This document shows positions 55,493 through 63,164 of a stretch of 64,000 bases of DNA, in pieces (positions within the stretch are counted from its first letter, which is position 1; every line of letters starts with the position of its first letter). The notes under the pieces are model-generated. The model did not search any database. It saw nothing but the letters and a program-made list of their open reading frames with translations, and was not told where the DNA came from. The stretch spans positions 7,202,017 to 7,266,016 of the forward strand of contig NZ_JQML01000001.1 of NCBI RefSeq assembly GCF_000744705.1, read 5' to 3'. The DNA is from Streptacidiphilus albus JL83 (lineage in GTDB: Bacteria > Actinomycetota > Actinomycetes > Streptomycetales > Streptomycetaceae). The translations under genes and the position numbers were made by a program.

Positions 55493-56014
55493 CGCACCAC
55501 CCCCTGCGACCCCACGACAGGACAGTGGCCGCAGAAGCGATCATCCCCTCAACCATCATGCTCATGCAGCGAATTGCGCAGCAGAGTCCAGGTGGTCCGC
55601 AAAGCGGGCGAGCAGGAGGAGTTGTCACCGAAGGCGTGGAAGCGTCTGGGCAGGCCCAGCACGAACGACGGAAACCGCTTCACCCTCGACGTGGCACGCG
55701 CCCACACGCGCAGCGGAGACCTCTCGGCGGCCATGGACGAGCTGACCCATGCCCGAGAAGCGGCACCGGAGTGGCTGAGGCATCAGAACATGGCCGCCGA
55801 AACCATGCAGGAGATCCTGGGCAAGCGCAAGCGCACCCTGACGACGGAGATGCGTGAGATGGCCGCCTACCTTGGCGTCGTCGGATAGCTGCCACGCAGC
55901 GTGGCAGTTCGCAAACCAAGCGTCGCGAACTGCCCTGCTGACTATCTGGGGTGACGATCACTCAGGGGTTACGGTCGCCGTGTCCACAACCAGCGACCAA
56001 GCCGGGGGCACACG

Positions 56015-56407
56015 GTGAGCAACCTCAGAAGTGACGCGGACCGCATGCGCCGCCGGGAGCTGTACGACGCGGCATCCGGAGTTGAAGGCCCGAGGCTGCT
56101 GCCGTGGACCACGCCGGAAGGGCTCCCCTGCTACCTGAGCACCGACGGCAGGGGCTACCTCTCGACACTCGCCGACGGCATCGAGACGGTCCAACTCAGC
56201 ATGGGCCAAGAGCTCCTGGAACACGCGCGCGACGCCCTGGCCCCTGGGGCGCGGGCCCTGTCGGACGTCGAGTACCGCTGGCTCGCCTGCCGGCTGACCG
56301 AGGCTCTGACGGACGCGCTCAGAGTCGCGGACTCACGCGGACAGCGCATCCCCACCCAGCAGGACACGACCGAGGACGAGCGGCCCGACGAGCAGGGAGC
56401 GCACTGA
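56015..56407 (+). CDS. Hypothetical AICE accessory protein
   Basis: A 130-aa protein (GTG 56015) with no recognised family: an N-terminal charged helix (RSDADRMRRRELYDAASG), a GYLSTLADGIETVQLSMGQELLEHA segment and an acidic C-terminal tail (QQDTTEDERPDEQ). No signal peptide or membrane helix. The stop overlaps the start of the next gene (TGATG), so the two are coupled. Confidence 0.7.
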   Translation: MSNLRSDADRMRRRELYDAASGVEGPRLLPWTTPEGLPCYLSTDGRGYLSTLADGIETVQLSMGQELLEHARDALAPGARALSDVEYRWLACRLTEALTDALRVADSRGQRIPTQQDTTEDERPDEQGAH

Positions 56408-56658
56408 TGGGGACGACCACCCGCTATCGGTTCCGCGAGTACACCGTCACCACCGTCGTGGACCCGGTGGCGCTGCCGACCTTCGAGGCCGTCTGCGTCA
56501 CCGGAGAAGACCAGGACTGCGGAGCCGACTCCGGCCAGATGCACACCCCCGAGGAACTGACCCGCTGGATCGCCGCGCACTGCGCGCAGACCGGACACGA
56601 TTCTTACGAGCGGACCACCCGCGCCACCCTCCGTGCCGAGCCCGGAGAGTGGAAGTGA
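56407..56658 (+). CDS. DUF7848-like small protein
   Basis: An 83-aa protein with the pattern FEAVCVTGEDQDCGADSG ... LTRWIAAHCAQTGHDSYERTTRATLRAEPGEW, resembling the small Cys/His-containing DUF7848 proteins common in actinomycete mobile elements. The conserved Cys and His residues suggest a zinc site. Function unknown. Start overlaps the upstream gene's stop. Confidence 0.65.
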   Translation: MGTTTRYRFREYTVTTVVDPVALPTFEAVCVTGEDQDCGADSGQMHTPEELTRWIAAHCAQTGHDSYERTTRATLRAEPGEWK

Positions 56659-56727
56659 GGCCCCCGAGCGCCAACGCCTCACCGAGGTCGGCGCGGGGGG
56701 TGCCGCCGAGAGCAAGTGGTCTATACC

Positions 56728-56751
56728 TCTGACGGCAGTAGCGACGGCAAC
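56728..56751. repeat. Right copy of the inner AICE boundary repeat
   Basis: TCTGACGGCAGTAG (exact match to 46393-46406), then CGACGGCAAC. It is 70 bp past the last AICE gene and 90 bp before the orphan Rhs tip. Confidence 0.6.
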
Positions 56752-56857
56752 AACCACGGACACTAGCGCACAGCCACGGACTCCGACGGACCATCAAAAC
56801 GCCACTGACCTGCGAAGAAGCAGGTAGAGCAGGCCGCCGTGCCACACGTACTATGTT

Positions 56858-57337
56858 GTGGCGGGCGGCATCCCGATCTTGGTCCACAACTGCAATGGTC
56901 CAGAAATTCAGGACCTCGGCGCGATGACTAGCGGAACTCAGCAAAATATCTGGACCATGAGTTCACGCGATAAGGGGCTCGCGTTCGAGGAGGAAATGGG
57001 ATTCTCAAATCTTCCGGCCAATCATCAGGCATTCGACCAGTTCGAGCCTGACACGGGCAATGCAATTAGCCTCAAGGCTATGGATACGGGGCTTCCCAGC
57101 TTTCAGACTAAGGGTCAGCTGTTTCAACGCCTAAAGGGGGCGGTTGACGATGCGGCCAATTATGATGGCGTTGGTCCGTATGCATTCACTGATCCGGGAA
57201 ATATTGGAAGCCGATCTGTCTATGTAATCTTCAGATCTGGCACGCTAAATGAGATGCTCCTAGAGCAGATGTCCAGAGCGGTAGACTATGCCCAAGGTCG
57301 AGGGGTTAACCTCTTCTTCGGGCAGTCGAGTGGATAG
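56858..57337 (+). pseudogene. Orphan Rhs C-terminal tip with nuclease-like toxin domain
   Basis: The end of a HINT domain (YVVAGGIPILVHN, homologous to YVLAGTTPILVHN of the main Rhs protein) runs in frame into a toxin domain of about 145 residues. There is no Rhs body or proper start upstream; homology to the main gene begins at 56842 with 14 identical bases. The tip shows KGLAFEEEMGFSNLP, FDQFEPDTGNAISLKAMDT and a YAQGRGVNLFF end, the pattern of the EC869-type CdiA nuclease domain (Glu, Asp, Ser-x-Lys of a PD-(D/E)xK fold). It is a silent spare tip unless recombined onto the Rhs body. GTG 56858 is only nominal. Confidence 0.78.
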
Positions 57338-57357
57338 TTCGGTGAGAGGAGTGGGGC

Positions 57358-57657
57358 ATGGGGTATGACTTCCATATCACGCGAGCTGAGCTCTGGACGG
57401 AGAGCGAGCAGCAGCCAGTCACCCGAGAGGAGTGGGAGGCCCTCGCTGAGGGGAGCGCAAAGCTGGAGCGTCAGGGTTTTGTCCGGTGGGCAGATATTGG
57501 TGTTCAGTCCGTCTATGGAATCTCAAGCTCATCGGCATCCTTTTCGTGGAGACATGGGCGTGTCGTTGTGACTGGGCACATGGACGACGCCGACTGGGCT
57601 CTGGCGGAGTCGATTGCTATTTCCTTGGGGGCCAGGCTCGTTGGAGATGATGAGTAG
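57358..57657 (+). CDS. Probable immunity protein for the orphan Rhs tip
   Basis: A 99-aa protein, 20 bp after the orphan tip, with ribosome site GAGAGGAG before ATG 57358. MGYDFHITRAELWTESEQQPVTREEWEAL ... WRHGRVVVTGHMDDADWALAESIAISLGARLVGDD has the appearance of a small cytosolic immunity protein; no signal peptide. Its lower-GC codon use matches the orphan tip. Keeping an intact immunity gene next to a silent tip is typical of Rhs loci. Confidence 0.65.
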   Translation: MGYDFHITRAELWTESEQQPVTREEWEALAEGSAKLERQGFVRWADIGVQSVYGISSSSASFSWRHGRVVVTGHMDDADWALAESIAISLGARLVGDDE

Positions 57658-57690
57658 TCCGGAGTTGTTTGCCTGAATCACGGCGGCCCC

Positions 57691-57740
57691 TGCCCTTGCC
57701 GAATACCTCATCCAGGCTGGTCAGGCCGCGTGTTGGTACT
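57691..57740. mobile_element. 50-bp end remnant of the rve-type IS
   Basis: Matches the left 50 bp of the IS copies at 30070 and 59319 up to GTTGGTACT, then diverges into an IS630-like sequence. A third, decayed insertion of the same family. Confidence 0.85.
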
Positions 57741-57790
57741 GATCTTTAGTGAGGTGCTTGACGATCTGTCAGGGCTGGCATAAGTCAGGT

Positions 57791-58148
57791 ATGGGTACTT
57801 CGAGGTCGGCCCGGATGGGGCCGGTTGATCTTGAGCGGCGGCAGATGCTGGCTGCCGAGCTGTTCGAACAGGGTGTGAAGCAGGCGGAGATCGGTCGGTT
57901 GCTGGGGGTGTCCCGGCAGGGGGTCGGGCAGTGGCATGCCGCCTGGGTGGCAGGTGGTGTGGACGCACTGGTGGGGCATGTCGGCCGGGCGGCCGCGTAT
58001 CTGACGCTGGAGCAGGAGGAGGCATTGCTGGCTGAGTTGAAGAGAGGGGCGCAGGCGTTCGGCTGGGAGGACCAGCGGTGGACGTTGGCGCGGATCGCCC
58101 GGGTGATCGAGGAGCAATTCGGGCCGCGGTACTCGTTGCCGGGGGTGC
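57791..58148 (+). pseudogene. Truncated IS630-type transposase (N-terminal part)
   Basis: About 119 residues of the helix-turn-helix region of an IS630-family transposase: RRQMLAAELFEQGVKQAEIGRLLGVSRQGVGQWHAAW, a Gly/Ala linker, then GWEDQRWTLARIARVIEEQFGPRYSL. Homology stops at about 58148, where CAGGGGCATTGCATGATCGC, the end of the adjacent ISAs1-like element, begins. The DDE domain is missing. Confidence 0.75.
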
Positions 58149-58301
58149 AGGGGCATTGCATGATCGCGAACTGGCCCGTTTTGTCGGGCTTGGTCGTGAC
58201 GTGACGTCATGAGTGGCTGGCGGATGGGGCCCTGGAGAGCAGAACAGGCACGGCGCCGGTGATCATGTGGTTGTCGAGACCCATGAGAACCGAGCGAGAC
58301 C

Positions 58302-59318
58302 GTGCCTGCCCGAACATCATCTCCTATCCCCGCGCCGCTGGAGCCACTGGCCCACGCTGCCGTCGTTCTCAGCCATGACGAGGTCGTTGACCTGCGCCGA
58401 TTCCTGGAGCGCGTGCCCGATCCGCGCGGCCTGCGCGGCCGGCGCTACCCCGCAGTCGCACTGCTGACCGCGGCAGCCGCGGCGGTGCTGGCCGGTGCAC
58501 GGTCGCTGGCCGCCGTCGGCGAGTGGCTCGCCGACGCCCCACAGCAGGTGCGCGCGGCCCTCGGCCTACTGCCGGACCCGCTCACCGCATGGAACCAGGC
58601 GCCCCACGCCGGTACCGTGCGGCGCCTGCTCCACCGCGTCGACGCCGATGCCCTGGACGCCGCGATCAGCGCCTACCTGCAAGCGCGCCAGAGCGCCCGG
58701 CACCCGCGAGCGCCTGGCCGACGGGTGATCGCAGTGGACGGCAAGACCGTACGCGGCTCGCGCACCTCGACAGCCACCGCGGTCCAACTACTGGCCGCGA
58801 TGGAGCACCACGGCGTGGTCCTGGCCCAGCGCCAGATCAGCTCCAAGAGCAACGAGATCCCCGCCTTCGCCCCGCTACTGGAGGAACTCGACCTCACCAA
58901 CGCCGTGCTGACCACCGACGCACTACATACCCAGCACGGCCACGGCCGCTACCTGATGCGCCGCGGCGCGCACTACCTGGCCATCGTCAAGAAGAACCAT
59001 CCCGGACTATACGCGCAGGTCAAAGACCTGCCATGGCGAGAGATACCGCTGGAGCACCGCACCCGCGACCGCGCCCACCACCGCGAGGAGATCCGCCGGC
59101 TGAAGGTCGCCGCCTACAGCGACATCGACTACCCCGGCGCCCGCCAGGCCATCCAGGTCGTGCGCTGGCGCCGCGACCTGGGCACCGGCAAACTCACCAT
59201 CGAGCGCGTCTACCTGATCACGAGCCTGGACGTCTTCGACGCCACCCCGGCCGAACTCGCCACCTGGATCAGAGGGCACTGGGGCATCGAAAACCTCCTG
59301 CACCACGTGCGCGACCGG
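58302..59318 (+). pseudogene. Truncated ISAs1-family transposase
   Basis: 339 residues of an ISAs1-type transposase: GTG start, the DUF-type N-terminus LRRFLERVPDPRGLRGRRYP, the catalytic region RRVIAVDGKTVRGSRTSTA, then NAVLTTDALHTQHGHGRYLMRRGAHYLAIVKKNHPGLY. It ends at WIRGHWGIENLLHHVRD where IS copy 2 begins, so the last 40 or so residues (including the usual DVTFxEDxS end) are lost. Inactive. Confidence 0.85.
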
Positions 59319-60559
59319 TGCCCTTGCCGAATACCTCATCCAGGCTGGTCAGGCCGCGTGTTGGTACTCGTGGAGTATGCCGCCGAGTCGTGCTCGTCGT
59401 CGTATGTCCAGATGGGCGATTCGGCCCGGGTCTTCGATCGGAGCGGGCAGTGCGTGGAGTGGCCGGGCGTTGGCGATGCCCTGGTGTGGCCGGTGCGCGT
59501 TGTAGAACGTCTCGAACTCGCGCAGGGCGTGCAGGAGGTGGCGCTGGTCCCAGATCAGTGTGCGGTCCAGCAGTTCTCGTCTGCAGGTCTGGACCCAGCG
59601 CTCCGTGATCGAGTTCATGCGCGGTATGCGGACGCCGCTGAGCACGACTTCGATTCCCGCGTCCTTGAGCACGTCGTCGAACAGCTGGGGGAACTTCCCG
59701 TCCCGGTCCCTGATCAGGTAGCGCGCCCGGCAGCCGGAGTCCTCGAGGTCCATGACGAGGTTCTTCGCGGCTTGGACCACCCAGGACCCGGTCGGGTGCT
59801 TGGTGGCGCCCAGGATCCGGATCCGGCGGTTGGCGTGCTCGATCACGGCGAATACGTAGAGGCGGGCGCCGGTCAGTGTGACGGTCTCGAAGAAGTCGCA
59901 TGCGAGGAGCGCGTCGGCTTGGGAGCGCAGGAAGTCCGCCCAGGTGCTCGATGCACGCTCGGGGGACGGCTCGATGCCGGCTTCCTTGAGGATCTCCCAG
60001 ACTGTGGATGCGGCCACTTTCACTCCGAGCACGAGCAGTTCGCCGTGCAGGCGCCGGTAGCCCCAGTTCGGGTTCTCCCTGGCCAGACGAAGGACGAGGG
60101 CGCGGATCGAGTGCACGGTGCGGGGCCGGCCTCCGCGTTTGGGCCTGGACTGGGCGGCGTGTCGGCGGGCGATCAGGTTGCGGTGCCAGCGCAGTACGGT
60201 GTCGGGTCGCACCAGTAGTCGGACCCGGCGTAGTGCTTCCCGTGGAAGGCTCTGGAGAAGTGACGCGAGAAAGGCCCGGTCGATGGCGTGGAAGCGGACC
60301 TGTTGTCCGTTCAGCTGTCTTTCCAGGACGGTGATCTGATGGCGCAGAGCCAGGATCTCGATGTCCTTCTCGCGGTCGCTCATCGGCAGCAGCCGCAGCA
60401 GTGCGAACGTGTTCGTCATGCCCAGATACGCCAGTTTCAGCAGCACGACCGGTCATCATGCCGCACTCGCCGCCACCGCGCGACGGCGCCTACTCGAGCA
60501 CCCGCACTCGACATCGATGGGCCATCCCACCTGCATGGATGAGGTATTCGGCAAGGGCA
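59319..60559. mobile_element. Insertion sequence copy 2 (rve-type transposase)
   Basis: 1241 bp with the same 24-bp terminal repeats as the element at 30070-31310, same orientation, two differences seen. Its two flanks belong to different transposase genes and there is no target duplication, so this junction came from a rearrangement rather than a simple insertion. Confidence 0.88.
59349..60446 (-). CDS. Transposase with rve (DDE) integrase core, IS481/IS3-like (second copy)
   Basis: A 365-aa protein that matches the transposase at 30100-31197 except for a Gln in place of His in [10 protein letters not shown]. The catalytic residues in [18 protein letters not shown] and [10 protein letters not shown] are intact. 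Two identical active copies in direct orientation make homologous deletion or duplication of the 29 kb between them likely. Confidence 0.9.
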   Translation of the reverse strand: MLLKLAYLGMTNTFALLRLLPMSDREKDIEILALRHQITVLERQLNGQQVRFHAIDRAFLASLLQSLPREALRRVRLLVRPDTVLRWHRNLIARRHAAQSRPKRGGRPRTVHSIRALVLRLARENPNWGYRRLHGELLVLGVKVAASTVWEILKEAGIEPSPERASSTWADFLRSQADALLACDFFETVTLTGARLYVFAVIEHANRRIRILGATKHPTGSWVVQAAKNLVMDLEDSGCRARYLIRDRDGKFPQLFDDVLKDAGIEVVLSGVRIPRMNSITERWVQTCRRELLDRTLIWDQRHLLHALREFETFYNAHRPHQGIANARPLHALPAPIEDPGRIAHLDIRRRARLGGILHEYQHAA

Positions 60560-61067
60560 ACGTCTTCGCGGTGATCGAGCACGCCAACCGGCGCGTCCGG
60601 ATCCTCGGTGCCACCACCGCGCCCACGGCCGACTGGACCACCCAGCTCGCCCGCAACCTCGTCATGGACCTACAGGATGCCGGCAGCAGGGCCGCGTTCA
60701 TGATCCGCGACCGTGACTCCAATTCACCGCCGCCTTCGACGCCTTCCTTGCCGACGCCGGGATCCGGATCGTCCTCAGCGGTATCCAGACACCGCGGATG
60801 AACGCGGTCATGGAGCGCTGGGTGGGAGCCTGCAAGCGCGAGCTCCTGGACCGGACCTTGATCTGGAACCAGGCCCACCTCCTGCACGCACTCCGTGAGT
60901 TCGAGTATTTCTACAATGGGCACCGGCCCCACCGCACACTCTGCGGCGCCGCCCCGCTGCGTTTGCTGCCCGATCCCATCTCCGAACCCACCCGACTGGA
61001 TCACTTGAGCATCCGACGGAGGGATCGACTCGGGGGAGTACTCCACGAATACCAACACGCTGCCTGA
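60560..61067 (+). pseudogene. Truncated and frameshifted transposase of the same rve family
   Basis: C-terminal half of a diverged relative: [42 protein letters not shown]...IRDRDS, then a one-base deletion at about 60720 (AAT TCA where AAA TTC is expected) shifts the frame. It resumes from 60798 as [49 protein letters not shown] through [11 protein letters not shown]. The N-terminal half is absent at the IS copy 2 boundary. Confidence 0.8.
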
Positions 61068-61140
61068 CCAGGCTGGATGAGAAATCGGCACCCACAACGC
61101 CAACATGCATGGAGCAAATTGGACATATTGCAATGCATGT

Positions 61141-61153
61141 AGTTATCATAACT
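61141..61153. promoter_or_regulatory. AT-rich palindrome upstream of the ATPase gene
   Basis: AGTTATCATAACT, a perfect 13-bp palindrome with central C, in an AT-rich patch (about 61100-61165) unlike the surrounding GC-rich DNA, 40-50 bp before the ATPase start. Likely promoter or operator of that gene. Confidence 0.5.
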
Positions 61154-61193
61154 ATAGTTACCGTAAGGCTGGACGACTCTGGAGGACGGTTTT

Positions 61194-62669
61194 GTGGTTG
61201 TGCTGCCTCGCCCAGCGGAGATGTTCGATCGTGAGCGGGAGTGGAGTGCACTGTCGGCCTTCGCCACCGATGGTGCTCCGGGTGCGACATTGGGGGTGGT
61301 CTCGGGTCGTCGGCGCCAGGGCAAGACGTTTCTGTTGCGAGCCCTGTGCCAGGCGACCGGGGGCTTTTACTTCGCGGCCGAGGAGGCGACCGATGGCGAG
61401 TCGCTGCGGCAGATCGGTGCCGCAATCGCGGATCATCTGGGGTCGCCCGCGCCGCTGTCCTTCGACAGTTGGCACCAGGTCGTGGACGCGCTGCTGTCTC
61501 TGGGGCGTGGGTACCCGGTCCCGGTGGTCATCGATGAGTTCCCCTACCTGGCCCGCGCCAATCCGCGGCTGCCCTCGATCATCCAGAACGCCCTCGCACC
61601 CCTGCGCGCGGAACGTGACCAGAGCCGGGCCCGACTGCTGCTCTGCGGGTCGGCGATGTCCTTCATGGGTCGGCTACTCAGCGGCAACGCTCCGCTCCGG
61701 GGCCGGGCGGGGCTGGAACTCATGGTGCCCACGCTCGATCACCAACTCGCCGCGCAGTTCTGGGGGGTGGATGACCCGGTCACTGCGCTGAAGGTCAATG
61801 CGATCGTCGGAGGTACCCCGGCCTACCGCCGTGAGTTCGCACGCGACGACGTCCCGGCCGGGCCCGAGGACTTCGACCCCTGGGTGCTGCGTACCGTGCT
61901 GTCGCCGACCAGTCCGCTGTTCCGCGAGGCCCGCTATCTACTGGCCGACGAGCCGGACCTGCGCGACACCGCCCTGTACCACTCAGTGCTCGCGGCGATC
62001 GCCGGAGGCAATGCCAACCGCGGCGGCATCGCCTCGTACCTGGGGCGTAAGTCCAGCGATCTCGCCCATCCGCTGACGGTCCTGGAGGACTGCGGGCTGA
62101 TCACGCGCGAACCCGACGTCTTCAAGGACAACCGGACCAGCTTTCGTATCAACGAACCACTGGTCACCTTCTATCACGCCGTCATGCGCCCGATCTGGTC
62201 TGATCTGGAGCACACGCGCGACGCGGGCCGCCTGTGGGAGCGAGCGCAGCGTCGCTTCACCGGCAACATCCTGGGCCCGCACCTGGAGTATGTCTGCCGG
62301 CACTGGACACGGCACTTCGCCCCTGAGCATCTCCTGGCAGACCTGCCCAACCGGGTGGGCTCGGGGACGGTGAACGATCCGGCCCGGCGCACCAGTCACG
62401 AACTTGATGTTGTGGCCTACGGTCTGGACGACGAGAACCGCTCACCGATCCTGGCCATCGGGGAAGTGAAATGGGGTGAGGTCATGGGGCTGGGGCATCT
62501 GGAGCGCCTCGCTCGGATCCAGGCACTCTTGGTGGCCCAGGAGCGATACGGCGCCGCGGACGCGCGCCTCGTCTGCTACAGCGCTACCGGTTTCACTGAC
62601 GACCTCCGCGACCGGGCAGCCACCGACGCCGGCGTCGTCCTGATCGGGGCAGCGGACCTGTATCAGTGA
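61194..62669 (+). CDS. DUF234-type ATP-binding protein with C-terminal nuclease-like domain
   Basis: A 491-aa protein of the archaeal/actinobacterial AAA ATPase family with DUF234. The Walker A motif is VVSGRRRQGKTFLLRAL and Walker B is PVPVVIDEFPYLA. The middle has a winged-helix region (SYLGRKSSDLAHPLTVLEDCGLITREPDVF). The C-terminal part, HELDVVAYGLD...ILAIGEVKWG, has the Asp-x(n)-Glu-x-Lys pattern of PD-(D/E)xK nuclease-like folds. GTG 61194 is the longest start; ATG 61221 also fits. It is the last intact gene before the right att repeat. A defence role is possible but unproven. Confidence 0.82.
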   Translation: MVVLPRPAEMFDREREWSALSAFATDGAPGATLGVVSGRRRQGKTFLLRALCQATGGFYFAAEEATDGESLRQIGAAIADHLGSPAPLSFDSWHQVVDALLSLGRGYPVPVVIDEFPYLARANPRLPSIIQNALAPLRAERDQSRARLLLCGSAMSFMGRLLSGNAPLRGRAGLELMVPTLDHQLAAQFWGVDDPVTALKVNAIVGGTPAYRREFARDDVPAGPEDFDPWVLRTVLSPTSPLFREARYLLADEPDLRDTALYHSVLAAIAGGNANRGGIASYLGRKSSDLAHPLTVLEDCGLITREPDVFKDNRTSFRINEPLVTFYHAVMRPIWSDLEHTRDAGRLWERAQRRFTGNILGPHLEYVCRHWTRHFAPEHLLADLPNRVGSGTVNDPARRTSHELDVVAYGLDDENRSPILAIGEVKWGEVMGLGHLERLARIQALLVAQERYGAADARLVCYSATGFTDDLRDRAATDAGVVLIGAADLYQ

Positions 62670-62784
62670 CTGGGAGCAACAGGTCCCGAATCGCAGCCGA
62701 AAGGTCACGAAGGACGCTGAACCTGCTGGGAGCGGCGGCGAACGGTGACCTAATTGGAGGGCGATGCCCGATAGGTCCGCATTG

Positions 62785-62829
62785 CTGGGGGTCAGGGGGT
62801 CGCAGGTTCAAATCCTGTCGTCCCGACAG
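62785..62829 (+). repeat. Right att repeat (partial tRNA-Pro)
   Basis: 45 bp identical to 29919-29963, starting in the anticodon loop. The 5' half of the tRNA is absent, so this copy is not a gene. Confidence 0.9.
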
Positions 62830-62837
62830 TGAACGCG

Positions 62838-62878
62838 AGCCCTCTGGCTTGGACATAAGTCCAGGTCAGGGGGCTTTT
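62838..62878 (+). terminator. Original tRNA-Pro terminator beyond the island
   Basis: Stem AGCCCTCTG / CAGGGGGCT (one mismatch) followed by TTTT, just past the right att repeat. Probably the terminator that served tRNA-Pro before the island entered. Confidence 0.6.
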
Positions 62879-62879
62879 C

Positions 62880-63164
62880 GCTGCCCTCGTGCCGCTGGAC
62901 CCAACCGCCGACCAGGGCCGTCCGCCACCCTGCCAGGGACCAGCCAGGGACCAACAGGGTGCGCGCAGGCGCACGCAGGTCACGACGGGAGCGTTGCGCG
63001 AATGCGCGCAGAAACCCCGCCGGAACCTGCCGACAGCCTGACTCTAGACCCTTCCGGAATGCCCCGTGGGCGGCTTCCCGGAATTGAATCGACGGGGAGC
63101 CGCGCGTCAATTCCCGTGCGAGCGGAGGCGTACGCTGTAGGGCTCATTTATTCGTCGCTGCTGG
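62880..63164. other. Noncoding gap right of the island
   Basis: 285 bp of chromosomal flank in which I see no gene. It contains a duplicated GCCAGGGACCA (about 62932-62953). Confidence 0.5.

Larger units (their letters stand above)
53658..55588. mobile_element. IS1182-family insertion sequence
   Basis: 1931 bp with terminal inverted repeats GACTCTGCTGCGC(T/A)ATTCG at both ends and a 6-bp target duplication CAGGTG. It carries one transposase gene on the minus strand. Because the host reading frame is restored exactly when the element is removed, the insertion is recent. Confidence 0.88.
52704..55888 (+). pseudogene. XRE-family regulator with TPR-like region, split by an IS1182 element
   Basis: The N-terminal part (52704-53657) has an XRE helix-turn-helix (NIRRYRRRAGLSQEELAHAAGVSPGTVRKVEQ) and TPR-like helices. 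It is interrupted at 53658 by an IS with a 6-bp target duplication (CAGGTG, 53652-53657 and 55589-55594). Removing the IS and one duplicate rejoins the frame exactly, reading DARQVVRKAGEQEELSPKAW and continuing to AAYLGVVG at 55888 (C-terminal part 55595-55888). The intact protein would be about 415 aa. As it stands the regulator is broken: translation into the IS ends at 53696. Confidence 0.85.
46393..56751. mobile_element. Actinomycete integrative and conjugative element (pSAM2-like AICE)
   Basis: A 10.4-kb block with the minimal AICE set in canonical order: integrase, excisionase, RepSA-like initiator, FtsK-like transfer protein, SCO3933-like protein (all minus strand), then GntR regulator, disrupted XRE/TPR regulator and small accessory genes (plus strand). 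It is bounded by imperfect direct repeats at 46393-46417 and 56728-56751. An IS1182 element (53658-55588) is a later insertion. Confidence 0.75.
29919..62829. mobile_element. Genomic island integrated at tRNA-Pro (about 32.9 kb)
   Basis: Bounded by a 45-bp exact direct repeat of the tRNA-Pro 3' end. It contains a tyrosine integrase, excisionase, AICE-type replication and transfer genes, Rhs toxin-immunity modules, two near-identical IS copies and many IS fragments. Whether the integrase at 46.4 kb made these ends is not certain, since it is far from both. The region may be a composite of a tRNA-Pro element and a later-arriving inner AICE, or one AICE swollen by cargo. Confidence 0.8.

Noticed and set aside
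53756..55888. Plus-strand open frame with a long Gly-Phe repeat
   Set aside because: Antisense to the IS1182 transposase; the Gly-Phe tract is just the reverse reading of the GGCTTC array. Only its last part (from 55595) is real, as the C-terminus of the XRE pseudogene.
58302..60218. 638-codon frame joining the ISAs1 transposase to IS copy 2
   Set aside because: An accidental read-through from the truncated transposase into the antisense strand of the IS.
62785..62829. Second tRNA-Pro gene
   Set aside because: Only the 3' half is present; it is the right att copy.
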